Positions 53,253 to 61,513 of a stretch of DNA of 64,000 nucleotides are shown in pieces. The translations under genes and the position numbers were made by a program. The stretch is from assembly GCF_000454065.1 (NCBI RefSeq), contig NZ_KE695650.1, positions 413,796-477,795 of the forward strand, written 5' to 3'. Numbering within the stretch: the stretch's first letter is position 1; each line of letters starts with the position of its first letter. Source of the stretch: Brevibacillus thermoruber 423. GTDB lineage: Bacteria > Bacillota > Bacilli > Brevibacillales > Brevibacillaceae. The notes beneath the pieces were generated by a model. It was not told the DNA's origin. It did no database searches and saw only the letters and a program-made list of their open reading frames with translations.

Positions 53253-55505
53253 ATGAACAGGAGTTGGCTGCTCGTCTTCGCGGTCGCGTGGTTGGGTTTC
53301 GCCGCTCAGCCTGCTGCCGCCGAAGGCAGCGTGGAGATGAAGGTAAACATCCCGTTCGGCGGGGTGTTCAAGTACGATGCCTGGGTACGGCTGGAGGTGA
53401 CGGTGCACACACGGGATCAGCCGTTTTCCGGTTTGGTCGAGCTGTCCAGAGACAAGGCGCCTCGGCAGATCCGGCATGCCGCGCTTCTGCAGGAAGTGAA
53501 GCTGGCGGCAGGCGAAAGCAGGACGATCGCCTTTGACATGCCGGCGGAAATGTTTCTGGAAGAATGGCGGCTTTGGCTGACCCAGGGTGAAAAGGTGGTC
53601 GCGTCGGAAAAGCTGCGGCTGCCTTATCCGAAAGACGGACGAATCATTGGCGTGCTGGATTCCGGCAGCGGCGCTTTTCATGTATTGACATTGACGCAGC
53701 GGCAGATGAACGGCGGCCACGTCCTCGTACAAAACCTGACGGCCGAGATGCTGCCGGACGAGTCCTGGCTGTACCGCAACCTGGATATTCTCGCGCTGAG
53801 GGGCGAACAGGTGAAGAAGCTGCGGGATCGGCAGGTAGAAGCGATTACAGACTGGATCAAGAGCGGCGGAGTCGTCATTCTGTCCGCGGGACCCGGTCAG
53901 GAGGAAGCGGTCCGGCGGTTTGCCGATATTTTGTCGGTCGAGCCCAAAAGCGGACGCGTCGATCCGAGGCGGGCGCTTTCCGGCTATACGGCGGCGAATA
54001 CGCTGCCCGCCGGAAGCATCCCCGTTTTTAACAACACGCTGCCGCTGTTCGTTGCCCGAGAGGCGGGCGAAGGGCTGCTGCTGTTTGTCAACTATGACGT
54101 GACGGCGGAACCGCTCGCGTCCTGGCAGCACGGCGCCGAGCTGTGGCAAAACGTCCTGAGCCGGCACGGCGTGCAGGATGTGCTCGAACACGGACGGCGC
54201 ATCGACCAGTTCAACCGCCCCTTACTGGAGCTGAGCCGCTACATTCCGGACGTGCATCCGCCCGCCCCCGTCTGGATCGCCGTTCTGTGGGTGCTGTACG
54301 TGGCGGCGGTGGCACCCGGCACCTATTTGATTCTGAAGCGGTTGGACCGGCGGCAGTGGGCGTGGGGCGTCATTCCGGGAATGGCGGTGCTGCTGATGGT
54401 CGGGGTCTTTTTCATCGGCAAGCCGATGGTCGTACGGGAAAACAGCAGCCACGCCGTCACCCGGGTGCGCATTCTCGATGGGCAGCTCGCCGATGTGGAG
54501 ACCGCGTCCACGTTTCTTGCGGTCAGCGGAGATCGTTTCAAGGCGGAGGTCCAGCCGGGGATGGTCGCCCTGCCGCTTGCCTACAACGGAAACAATTACG
54601 AACCGGACGGGTTGACGTCGGAAAGGGGGGCGGACGCGGGATATTCCCTGGAGTTTCAGGGCGTGCCGTATCTGACGCCGCGGCAGGCGGTCGGATTCGG
54701 ACTGATGCGCGAAGCGGGCGAGTTTGAGGCCAGCCTTCACGTGCAGAAAGACAGGCTGCGGGGGACGGTGACCAACAACACGGCGTTCCCGCTGGAGACG
54801 GCCTATGTTGAAGTGGGACCGCAGCGGATTCCACTCGGCAGCATGCGGCCGGGAGAAACGAAGCGGGTCGATGCCAAACTGGAGCCGCTCTACCTGCCCA
54901 GCCGAAATGCCTACGATGAAACGGAAACTTCCGTGGAAGAGCGTATCCGTCGACTGCAGGACGACGTGCTGTCGTTCGAGGGCGGTGATCGGGTGCGGAT
55001 CCTGGGCGTCAACAGCCAGCCCCTCCCGCTCATCACCTTTCAGCAGGAGCATCGTTCCCGCTGCTGGAACGTGATCAGCCAAACGGTGCGGCTTCAGCCG
55101 GATCAGCGAGGCGTGATCACCTATCCGTACGGCCTGCTGGGCGTGGACATGCACGAGTCGACCGGGGAATTGGAGTCGAAATCGCCCTACCTGTGGGAAT
55201 TGGCGAAAGGCAGCGTTACGTTTTCGCTGAAGCTCGGTCAGGCGCGGAACCACGCGGAGCGGCTCATCGTACCGCTTGACCACAGTTCGTTCCGCCCGTT
55301 CCAGAAAGCGATTTTCCACCAGAAGAGCGGACAGTGGAAGCCGCTGCCAAGAGACAAGCGATTGGTCCTGGAAGCGGACTTGAGCGAGTACCTGACGCCC
55401 GACGGCACCGTCCTGCTCCGCTTCTCCCACCCAGGCGTACAGCGTCTCTCGCTGCCGATGCCGTTCTTCCAGGTAGAAGGGAGGGAACCTGTCCGCCATG
55501 ATTGA
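53253..55505 (+). CDS. Large membrane protein of an ABC export operon
   Basis: The 750-residue protein has a signal peptide (MNRSWLLVFAVAWLGFAAQP), an outer region with a GATase-like string (ITDWIKSGGVVILSAGPGQE near residues 200-220), two transmembrane segments near residues 347-365 and 375-390 (PAPVWIAVLWVLYVAAVAPG, WGVIPGMAVLLMVGVFFIGK), and a second outer beta-rich region to the end. The architecture resembles membrane proteins seen beside ABC-2 exporters and gliding-type GldG modules. The exact family is unknown. It overlaps the ATPase gene by eight bases. Confidence 0.7.
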   Translation: MNRSWLLVFAVAWLGFAAQPAAAEGSVEMKVNIPFGGVFKYDAWVRLEVTVHTRDQPFSGLVELSRDKAPRQIRHAALLQEVKLAAGESRTIAFDMPAEMFLEEWRLWLTQGEKVVASEKLRLPYPKDGRIIGVLDSGSGAFHVLTLTQRQMNGGHVLVQNLTAEMLPDESWLYRNLDILALRGEQVKKLRDRQVEAITDWIKSGGVVILSAGPGQEEAVRRFADILSVEPKSGRVDPRRALSGYTAANTLPAGSIPVFNNTLPLFVAREAGEGLLLFVNYDVTAEPLASWQHGAELWQNVLSRHGVQDVLEHGRRIDQFNRPLLELSRYIPDVHPPAPVWIAVLWVLYVAAVAPGTYLILKRLDRRQWAWGVIPGMAVLLMVGVFFIGKPMVVRENSSHAVTRVRILDGQLADVETASTFLAVSGDRFKAEVQPGMVALPLAYNGNNYEPDGLTSERGADAGYSLEFQGVPYLTPRQAVGFGLMREAGEFEASLHVQKDRLRGTVTNNTAFPLETAYVEVGPQRIPLGSMRPGETKRVDAKLEPLYLPSRNAYDETETSVEERIRRLQDDVLSFEGGDRVRILGVNSQPLPLITFQQEHRSRCWNVISQTVRLQPDQRGVITYPYGLLGVDMHESTGELESKSPYLWELAKGSVTFSLKLGQARNHAERLIVPLDHSSFRPFQKAIFHQKSGQWKPLPRDKRLVLEADLSEYLTPDGTVLLRFSHPGVQRLSLPMPFFQVEGREPVRHD

Positions 55506-56424
55506 AACGGTCCATCTGAGCAAGAGATACGGCAGCCTGCGGGCGCTTAGCGACCTCAACCTGCGGATTGAGCAGGGAAAGGTGTTCGGCTTCATCGGTC
55601 CCAACGGCGCGGGAAAGTCGACGACCATGCTGATTTTGGCCACCTTGCTGGAGCCGACGGAGGGACAGGCGTTAGTCTGCGGCTACGACGTGATGAAGGA
55701 GCCGGCGGCCGTCCGTCAGTCGATCGGGTACATGCCCGATTTTTTCGGAGTCTATGACAACCTGACGGCGCGGGAGTACCTGGACTTTTACGCCGGAGCC
55801 TACAAGATTCCGGCGTCCAAACGGACCGCGCTGATCGCCGATCTGCTGGAACTGGTCAACCTGTCCAACAAGGCGGATGCCTACGTCGATTCGCTCTCCC
55901 GGGGCATGCAGCAGCGCCTGGGACTGGCGCGGTGCCTGGTTCACGATCCCGAGGTACTGATTTTGGACGAGCCCGCTTCCGGACTCGACCCGCGCGCCCG
56001 CATCGAGCTGCGGGAAATCCTGAAACAGCTCCGCGCGATGGGCAAGACGATCCTGATCAGCTCCCACATCCTGCCGGAGCTGGCGGAGCTGTGCGACGAA
56101 ATCGGCGTGATCGAGCAGGGCAGGCTCATCGCCTGCGGAGCGCTGGATGACGTGAGCGTCCGGGCCCGCGGCATTACGCTGATGCTGGTGCGGACGCTGA
56201 CCAACCGCCATCAGGCGGGCCGCGTGCTGTCACAGTGCCCCTTGGTAAAGGATCTGGAGGAGCAGGAAGATGGATTTCGCTTCCGGTTCGTCGGGGGCGA
56301 AGCGGAAAAGGCGGGATTGCTGCAGGAGCTGGTGGACGCGGGAGCAGCCGTCACGTACTTTGGCGAGTCCAGCGAAAACCTGGAAGCAGTCTTTTTGGCC
56401 ATTACGGAAGGAGTGGGAGGCTGA
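55498..56424 (+). CDS. ABC transporter ATP-binding protein
   Basis: The 308-residue ATPase has Walker A GPNGAGKST, Q-loop region YMPDFFGVYDNLTAREYL, signature LSRGMQQRLGLAR and Walker B VLILDEPASGLDP. It matches the ABC-2 exporter type, with a C-terminal extension of about 80 residues. The ATG has GGGAGGG upstream and lies inside the end of the preceding gene. Its stop overlaps the permease ATG (TGATG). Confidence 0.95.
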   Translation: MIETVHLSKRYGSLRALSDLNLRIEQGKVFGFIGPNGAGKSTTMLILATLLEPTEGQALVCGYDVMKEPAAVRQSIGYMPDFFGVYDNLTAREYLDFYAGAYKIPASKRTALIADLLELVNLSNKADAYVDSLSRGMQQRLGLARCLVHDPEVLILDEPASGLDPRARIELREILKQLRAMGKTILISSHILPELAELCDEIGVIEQGRLIACGALDDVSVRARGITLMLVRTLTNRHQAGRVLSQCPLVKDLEEQEDGFRFRFVGGEAEKAGLLQELVDAGAAVTYFGESSENLEAVFLAITEGVGG

Positions 56425-57290
56425 TGAGGGAATTTCTGTCCAATCCAATCCTTGTCAAGGAACTGCGGGAACGGTTCCGCACGAAGCGGACCGTGTGGAT
56501 TCTCGCGCTGTATCTGCTGATCATGGGGGGCATCCCGCTCGGCTTTCTGCTTATCAACCCGCTCAGAGCGGGAACGCTGGGGGAAAACAGCGAATTGTTC
56601 CTCATCTCGGCGGCGATCCATTACGCCATGATCTGCTTTGTCGCACCCGCACTGACGGCGGGCGCCATCAGCGGCGAGAGGGAGCGGCAGACGCTCAACA
56701 TTCTGCTCACCACCCAACTGTCGCCCCGCACGATCGTCTGGAGCAAGCTGGTCACGTCGCTCGCCTTTACCAGCCTGCTGCTGGCCGCGTCCATGCCCCT
56801 GTACAGCCTGGTCATGCTGTACGGAAGCGTGTCGCCGGAACAGGTTGTGAAGCTGGTCCTGTTTTTCGCGGTCAACATCCTGTTCCTGGGGTCGCTCGGC
56901 TTGTTCTGTTCCACCTGGATCAAGCGAACCGCCGTCAGCACGATCACCGCTTACGGCATCGCCTTTTGCTTTGTCGTCGGGACCGGCCTGCTGTTTTTTT
57001 TCCTTGGCGAGATCCTGCAGCAGGTCGATCCGGATCGGTATTCCCATCTGGTGGTGTGGAATCTTCCGGAACTGCAGATTCTGGCCGGTCTCAACCCGGT
57101 GATCGTGCTCTTCGCCATCCTCGACGAATCGCTGATGCCGTCGGTGGAGTTTGCCTTTACCCCCTGGCTGTTTTTTGACAGCTGTTACCTGGGGTTGAGC
57201 GTGCTTTTCGTGCTGTGGAGCGGATATCTGCTGCGGCCGGTGCGGCGCAGGTGGTGGAGTTGGAAGAAGCACCCGGTTCGTGTACAATAG
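56424..57290 (+). CDS. ABC-2 type transporter permease
   Basis: The 288-residue protein has about six transmembrane segments and a start FLSNPILVKELRERFRTKRT typical of ABC-2 permeases; APALTAGAISGERERQTLNI is the conserved coupling-helix region (GAISGERERQTLN). It pairs with the ATPase encoded upstream. The cargo is unknown. The Gly-Gly-Ala-type lid helix region is followed by two long hydrophobic helices and a basic C terminus. Confidence 0.9.
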   Translation: MREFLSNPILVKELRERFRTKRTVWILALYLLIMGGIPLGFLLINPLRAGTLGENSELFLISAAIHYAMICFVAPALTAGAISGERERQTLNILLTTQLSPRTIVWSKLVTSLAFTSLLLAASMPLYSLVMLYGSVSPEQVVKLVLFFAVNILFLGSLGLFCSTWIKRTAVSTITAYGIAFCFVVGTGLLFFFLGEILQQVDPDRYSHLVVWNLPELQILAGLNPVIVLFAILDESLMPSVEFAFTPWLFFDSCYLGLSVLFVLWSGYLLRPVRRRWWSWKKHPVRVQ

Positions 57291-57316
57291 AAAGGTGTGT
57301 ATAAGGGGGGAACGTC

Positions 57317-57487
57317 GTGAGCGACCAGGAGATCCAGATTCTCGACTTTGAAGAACTGCTTCGGTTTATCGAACGCCGCCTCGCCGAATCCGGCAAGTAC
57401 GTCCAGCGAGATGCCATCATTGCCATCTTGCAGGCGGAAGAGGCGTTCCTGTTGGAAAAAGGCGTGCTGCAAGAAGTGAAAGAGTAG
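57317..57487 (+). CDS. Small hypothetical protein, 56 residues, end of ECF operon
   Basis: I do not recognise this protein. It is acidic and helical (SDQEIQILDFEELLRFIERR, then LAESGKYVQRDAIIAILQAE). The GTG start has AAGGGGGGAACGTC upstream. It lies 26 bases after the permease and before the terminator, so it is probably part of the operon. Confidence 0.7.
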   Translation: MSDQEIQILDFEELLRFIERRLAESGKYVQRDAIIAILQAEEAFLLEKGVLQEVKE

Positions 57488-57496
57488 GCAAGAGGG

Positions 57497-57530
57497 CAGC
57501 CTGCGGGGGGACCGCAGGCTGTTTCTTTTC
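57497..57530 (+). terminator. Intrinsic terminator of the ECF operon
   Basis: CAGCCTGCGG (57497-57506) pairs with CCGCAGGCTG (57512-57521) around GGGGA, then TTTCTTTTC. Confidence 0.9.
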
Positions 57531-57538
57531 GGCGGGGC

Positions 57539-57916
57539 TTACGGCTTCCCGAGCAAGTCGTACAGCGCTGCTTCCAAATCGGGATGGCGAAAGCGAAAAC
57601 CGTGGTCCGCCAACCGCTTGGGCACACAATTTCTTCCGGTCAGCGCAAGACTTGGTTCCGTCCGCATGAACAGATACGCTCCCAGCCACACCAGGGGAGC
57701 GGGGGCCGGGGGTGCCCATCCCTTGTTCAGCACCTTTCGCAGCGCTGTCATGAATTCCTTGTTCGTGACCGGATGCGGCCCGGTCGCGTTGTAGATGCCG
57801 TTCATCGTGTCGTCTTCGACAGCCGCGCGGAAGATCTCGTTCAGATCGTCGATATGCAGCCAACTGATGTACTGGTTGCCCGACCCGACCGTTCCTCCCA
57901 GGTTGTAGCGGACCAG
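57539..57916 (-). pseudogene. Truncated TIGR01777-type epimerase, C-terminal fragment
   Basis: The frame encodes LVRYNLGGTVGSGNQYISWL, then HIDDLNEIFRAAVEDDTMNG, NATGPHPVTNKEFM and a DUF1731-like end (GRNCVPKRLADHGFRFRHPD), the C-terminal part of SDR39U1/TIGR01777 nucleotide-sugar-type epimerases (about 300 residues when whole). Only about 126 codons remain; a TAG stop in frame immediately precedes them (57919-57917) and the NAD-binding N-terminal half is missing. The break coincides with an 8-bp inverted repeat at 57918-57960. Confidence 0.8.
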
Positions 57917-57917
57917 C

Positions 57918-57960
57918 TATGCCAAAAATAGGAGAATGGTGACGAAACCGTGTTGGCATA
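57918..57960. repeat. Inverted repeat at the epimerase break point
   Basis: TATGCCAA (57918-57925) and TTGGCATA (57953-57960) are perfect inverted repeats 27 bases apart. The left copy begins within the stop codon that ends the epimerase fragment. It may be a scar of a small mobile element or a rearrangement junction. Confidence 0.55.
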
Positions 57961-58061
57961 ACGCTGCAGCGCGTACGTTTTTTCAGGAAAAAAGAGGAAA
58001 CTCGGGAGGAGCAGCGAATTCTTGTTGCATCTCATTCTCAGGGTAAAGGAGTGCTCGCCTG

Positions 58062-59498
58062 TTGCAAGCAGGGATCTACGGCGGAAAACCGTCGATCGAT
58101 TGGTACAAGGACGAACTGCGGCGAACAGTGGAAAATCTGCACAATCACATTTTCAAGTACAAGCGGGACGAAGACGGCCAGTTCGTCTTCACCCTCTCGG
58201 AAGGAAAGCTGGCGAGAGAGTTCGGATTGACGACGGATCGCATCAGCGGCAAGCGGCTGCAGGAAGTTTTGCAGCTGTGCAGCGAGGACATCATGACCAT
58301 GTACGAAAAGGCATATGAAGGCCATGTGCTGGAGTACGAGTCGGCCATGGGGGAACGAATCTTCACGACGACGCTCTCCCCGATCGTCGAACAGGGGCGG
58401 GTCGTAGAAGTGGTCGGCTCCTCGACGGAGATTACGGAGCGCAAGCGCATGGAGCGTGAACTGCAGGAAGCGGAGGAATTGTACCGCAGCCTGGTCGAGG
58501 ACACGTTGGTCGGCGTGTACATCGCGTACGTGAACGAACACAGCTTCGTCTACGTCAATCCCCGCATGGCCGAGATGTTCGGCTACACCCAGGAGGACAT
58601 GATGCGCCTGGGAGCGGTCGATCTGGTCGTGCCAGAGGAGCGGGAGATTGTGCTGAAAAACCAGAGCCGCCGCTGCAAGGGAGACCGCTCGCCCATCCGC
58701 TATCAGTTTCACGGACTGCGCAGTGACGGCAGCATCGTCCATCTCGAAGTGCTGCAGAAGACCACGTCGTACAAGGGGAAGCCGGCGGTGATCGGCATTC
58801 TGCAGGACATCACGGAGCGCAAACGGGCGGAGGAGATGGTCCGCAAGTCGGAACTGCTCTCCGTCATCGGCCAGTTGGCGGCAGGGGTGGCGCACGAGAT
58901 TCGCAACCCCTTGACCTCGCTCAAGGGCTTTTTGCAGCTGATGTACTCCCAACAGCAGGAGAAGCAGCAGTACTTTCACATCATGGTGTCGGAGTTGAAC
59001 CGGATCGAGAAGATCATCAGCGAATTTCTCGTGCTGGCCAAACCGCAGGACATCGCCTTCAAGGAGAGGGACGTCGTTCCGATGCTGGAGCATATCATCG
59101 TGCTGGCGGAGACCCACGCCGTCATGCACAACGTCCGCATCGTCACCCGTTACGAACCCGATCCGCCTTCGGTCATGTGCGAAGAGAACCAGCTCAAACA
59201 GGTGTTTCTCAATCTTCTGAAAAACGCCATCGAGGCCATGCCGAACGGAGGAGAAGTGCACGTGGGCGTGCGGCGGGAGGGAGACACGGTGGTAATCAGC
59301 TTCCGCGACCAAGGCTGCGGCATCCCCGAAGATCGCCTCGCGAGACTGGGAGAGCCGTTCTACACGACCAAGGAGAACGGGACGGGCCTGGGGTTGATGG
59401 TCAGCTACCGGATTATTCACAACCACGGCGGAACCATTTCCGTCACGAGCCGGGAACAGCAGGGTTCCACCTTCGAGGTGAGACTGCCTGTCGGCTGA
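58062..59498 (+). CDS. Orphan PAS-domain sensor histidine kinase
   Basis: The 478-residue soluble kinase has two PAS-type regions (about residues 15-125 and 135-260, the second with SFVYVNPRMAEMFGYTQEDM), a HisKA domain with the phospho-His in GVAHEIRNPLTSLKGFLQ (H278) and an HATPase_c domain with NLLKNAIEAMPNGG, DQGCGIPEDRL and GTGLGLMVSYRII. It lacks transmembrane segments and a neighbouring response regulator, like the KinA-KinE sporulation kinases that feed the phosphorelay. TTG at 58062 has AAAGGAG about 11 bases upstream. Confidence 0.9.
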   Translation: MQAGIYGGKPSIDWYKDELRRTVENLHNHIFKYKRDEDGQFVFTLSEGKLAREFGLTTDRISGKRLQEVLQLCSEDIMTMYEKAYEGHVLEYESAMGERIFTTTLSPIVEQGRVVEVVGSSTEITERKRMERELQEAEELYRSLVEDTLVGVYIAYVNEHSFVYVNPRMAEMFGYTQEDMMRLGAVDLVVPEEREIVLKNQSRRCKGDRSPIRYQFHGLRSDGSIVHLEVLQKTTSYKGKPAVIGILQDITERKRAEEMVRKSELLSVIGQLAAGVAHEIRNPLTSLKGFLQLMYSQQQEKQQYFHIMVSELNRIEKIISEFLVLAKPQDIAFKERDVVPMLEHIIVLAETHAVMHNVRIVTRYEPDPPSVMCEENQLKQVFLNLLKNAIEAMPNGGEVHVGVRREGDTVVISFRDQGCGIPEDRLARLGEPFYTTKENGTGLGLMVSYRIIHNHGGTISVTSREQQGSTFEVRLPVG

Positions 59499-59512
59499 AA
59501 GCCCATGCCTGA

Positions 59513-59541
59513 TTGCGTCTTGCGGAAAAAACCGGTATGAT
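59513..59541 (+). promoter_or_regulatory. Promoter for DUF1292 gene
   Basis: TTGCGT (59513-59518) and TATGAT (59536-59541) are 17 bases apart. Confidence 0.7.
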
Positions 59542-59581
59542 GGGAACGTACCATGAAACTTTCAGTAAGGACGTGAACACA

Positions 59582-59887
59582 TTGACCGCAGAAAACAAAG
59601 ACCTGGAACTGGGCGACATCATCACGCTGGATGACGAAAACGGCGAACCGCTTGGCGATTTTGAAGTCATCGCCTTGTTTGAACTAAATGGGAAGGAATA
59701 CGTCGCCTTGACCGACGCGATCGAAGACGAGGCGAACGAAGACGACGTGGATGAGGAAGTGGACATTTTCGTATTCCAGGTCGACGGCGGCGAAATGGTG
59801 CCGCTGGAGGAAAGCGAGGAAGAAGCTGTCTACGTCAAGCTCAACGAGGTGCTGGAAGGCATCGAACTGATCGACGACGAAAAGTAA
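59582..59887 (+). CDS. DUF1292 family protein
   Basis: The 101-residue protein matches DUF1292 (YrzB-type): DIITLDDENGEPLGDFEVIA, LNGKEYVALTDAIEDEANED and LEGIELIDDEK. It is very acidic. No function is known. TTG 59582 is chosen because AAGGA lies ten bases upstream; the in-frame GTG at 59573 is too close to it. A terminator follows. Confidence 0.85.
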   Translation: MTAENKDLELGDIITLDDENGEPLGDFEVIALFELNGKEYVALTDAIEDEANEDDVDEEVDIFVFQVDGGEMVPLEESEEEAVYVKLNEVLEGIELIDDEK

Positions 59888-59906
59888 GCATGGCAAATAC
59901 ACATGC

Positions 59907-59942
59907 AAAAAAGCCGCTGCGGCAAAAGCAGCGGCTTTTTTC
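59907..59942. terminator. Bidirectional terminator after DUF1292 gene
   Basis: AAAAAGCCGCTGC (59908-59920) pairs perfectly with GCAGCGGCTTTTT (59928-59940). Confidence 0.93.
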
Positions 59943-59972
59943 CTGCGCGAAAGACGCCTCCTTTGCGAGTGG

Positions 59973-60350
59973 TCAGTCGCTCATCTTCAAGATGTTGTCT
60001 TTCAGGTCCCGCACGACCAGCAGGCAGGTGTAGTCCGACTCCTGCAGCTCGCGAAAGAGAGCGGAGGCTTCGTCCTTGGTCAGCCCCAGTTTCTCCAGCC
60101 GCGTCCGCAGTTCTTCGCCGCCGTTGTCGAAAACATGCGCCTTGCTGTCGATGTCGCCGACGGCATCCTCGAAATGGGTGCTGTATTTGTAGTAGTTGCC
60201 GCGCTGGTTGGAGTGGTTTTTGTCCGGATTCCACTTGAGGACCCAGATGTCGTCCTTGTGGTAGCCGGAGGAATTGAGCGCCTGGATGTCGGAGACCAGC
60301 TCCTGGTCATAGCGGTGAAATTTCACAAACGGTTTTGCTGCGCTGATCAA
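59973..60350 (-). CDS. YflT-like general stress protein
   Basis: The 125-residue protein resembles YflT/GSP17M-type proteins: VKFHRYDQELVSDIQALNSS, then a beta strand (DDIWVLKWNPD), a glycine-containing middle and a helical end (KLGLTKDEASALFRELQESD). No activity is known. The start is TTG 60350 behind AAAGGGGGAAG. It may be a sigma-B target, but no clear sigma-B promoter is seen. Confidence 0.65.
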   Translation of the reverse strand: MISAAKPFVKFHRYDQELVSDIQALNSSGYHKDDIWVLKWNPDKNHSNQRGNYYKYSTHFEDAVGDIDSKAHVFDNGGEELRTRLEKLGLTKDEASALFRELQESDYTCLLVVRDLKDNILKMSD

Positions 60351-60614
60351 GGAACTTCCCCCTTTGTCTGCCTCGGGTTTTCAACTCCTCCATAGCTTGC
60401 CCGATCTTCAAGCAATTAGCCGGAAAACATGGCGCCGTCCACACGGTCTTTCGTCCGAAAAAATCAGAAAAAATTGGAAAACGTTGTATATTTTTGGAGG
60501 AAAACGATTCAATTTGTAGAACTTTTTTCCTGTTTCAAAAATCTCATCCCATCCACGGCGTCCGCTGTCGGACAGACCCGACGTCCTGCATGGGAGATTG
60601 GAGGAACAAACGGA

Positions 60615-61484
60615 ATGGTGTACTCCCGCTCTTTTCAAACGGCAACGGAACTCGTCCCTTTTTGTTCAAGTCCCTTCTGCGTGCTGCCGATCGATTGGCT
60701 GGCGCAGCCCTCCTCAGCGGGTATCAAAAACACCAGGCTGACCCGTTTATACGAAAAGCTGGTCTATCCCGTCCTCGAACAGCGGGACGCATGTCTCGAC
60801 GCCGCCCGGTACGTCTGCAGGGCGCTGGACGACCAGGAAACGCTCCTGCACGAGCAGGTGAACGACATCGTCAATTTCAGCTACAACCTCCGCTATCTGA
60901 ACGACCGGCTGGAATTTGAAGACGTCGGCTTCCGCACGGAGAAACAGTCGCACGTGTTCGCCATCGGCCAGCAGGTGGGCAGCCATCCGCTGGTGCTGGC
61001 GACTGCGCGGGCCGTGGTGGACGACGAGCTGGACTGTTACGAACTGTTTGCGGGCGTGGAAAAGCCGGCGAAAGCGGCGGAATTCGTCCGATTTGCCTTT
61101 CATCCGCTGCTGGACGCTGCCGGCAAGGACGAACGGGCGAAACGGTATCGGCCGCTCCTCGACCTGCACAAGCGCTATCTGTTTCGCCTCCTGCTGCGCC
61201 GCATGTTCGCGTTCATGGAAGAGCGGGGAATCCGCACGGTATTTGCCATCCTGCCGCTTCACGTCAAAGTGTTTCTGGAACAGACGGGCATTCGGCTGAC
61301 CGGTGTGCCTACTGCCGTTCCCGACGCCTCGGACAAGCACGCGTTCATGAGACAGGCCTTTCAAAAGTACTGGCGGCCGGGCGCGGAAACCAGCCGGCAG
61401 CCGGCTCTGTACACGGTTGACTTCCGCATGTCGCCGCTGGTGCGGACCGTGAATGGACAAGGCATCGTGATCGATCAGGAGTGA
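60615..61484 (+). CDS. Unrecognised protein paired with a ThiF-like enzyme
   Basis: I do not firmly recognise this 289-residue protein. It opens with VYSRSFQTATELVPFCSSPF and has a helical middle (LVYPVLEQRDACLDAARYVC, then LDDQETLLHEQVNDIVNFSY) and a second half with FVRFAFHPLLDAAGKDERAK, KRYLFRLLLRRMFAFMEERG and VFLEQTGIRLTGVP. The second half faintly resembles N-acyltransferases of the FeeM/LuxI-GNAT type in layout, which is a weak impression. GGAGGAAC lies before the ATG. The ThiF-like gene follows 29 bases later. Confidence 0.6.
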   Translation: MVYSRSFQTATELVPFCSSPFCVLPIDWLAQPSSAGIKNTRLTRLYEKLVYPVLEQRDACLDAARYVCRALDDQETLLHEQVNDIVNFSYNLRYLNDRLEFEDVGFRTEKQSHVFAIGQQVGSHPLVLATARAVVDDELDCYELFAGVEKPAKAAEFVRFAFHPLLDAAGKDERAKRYRPLLDLHKRYLFRLLLRRMFAFMEERGIRTVFAILPLHVKVFLEQTGIRLTGVPTAVPDASDKHAFMRQAFQKYWRPGAETSRQPALYTVDFRMSPLVRTVNGQGIVIDQE

Positions 61485-61513
61485 TAACTCACGCAAGAAA
61501 GGGGAGGTTTGCC

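Noticed and set aside
57841..58035. A 64-codon minus-strand frame across the epimerase break
   Set aside because: It is out of frame with the epimerase remnant and has no ribosome binding site; it only spans the junction.
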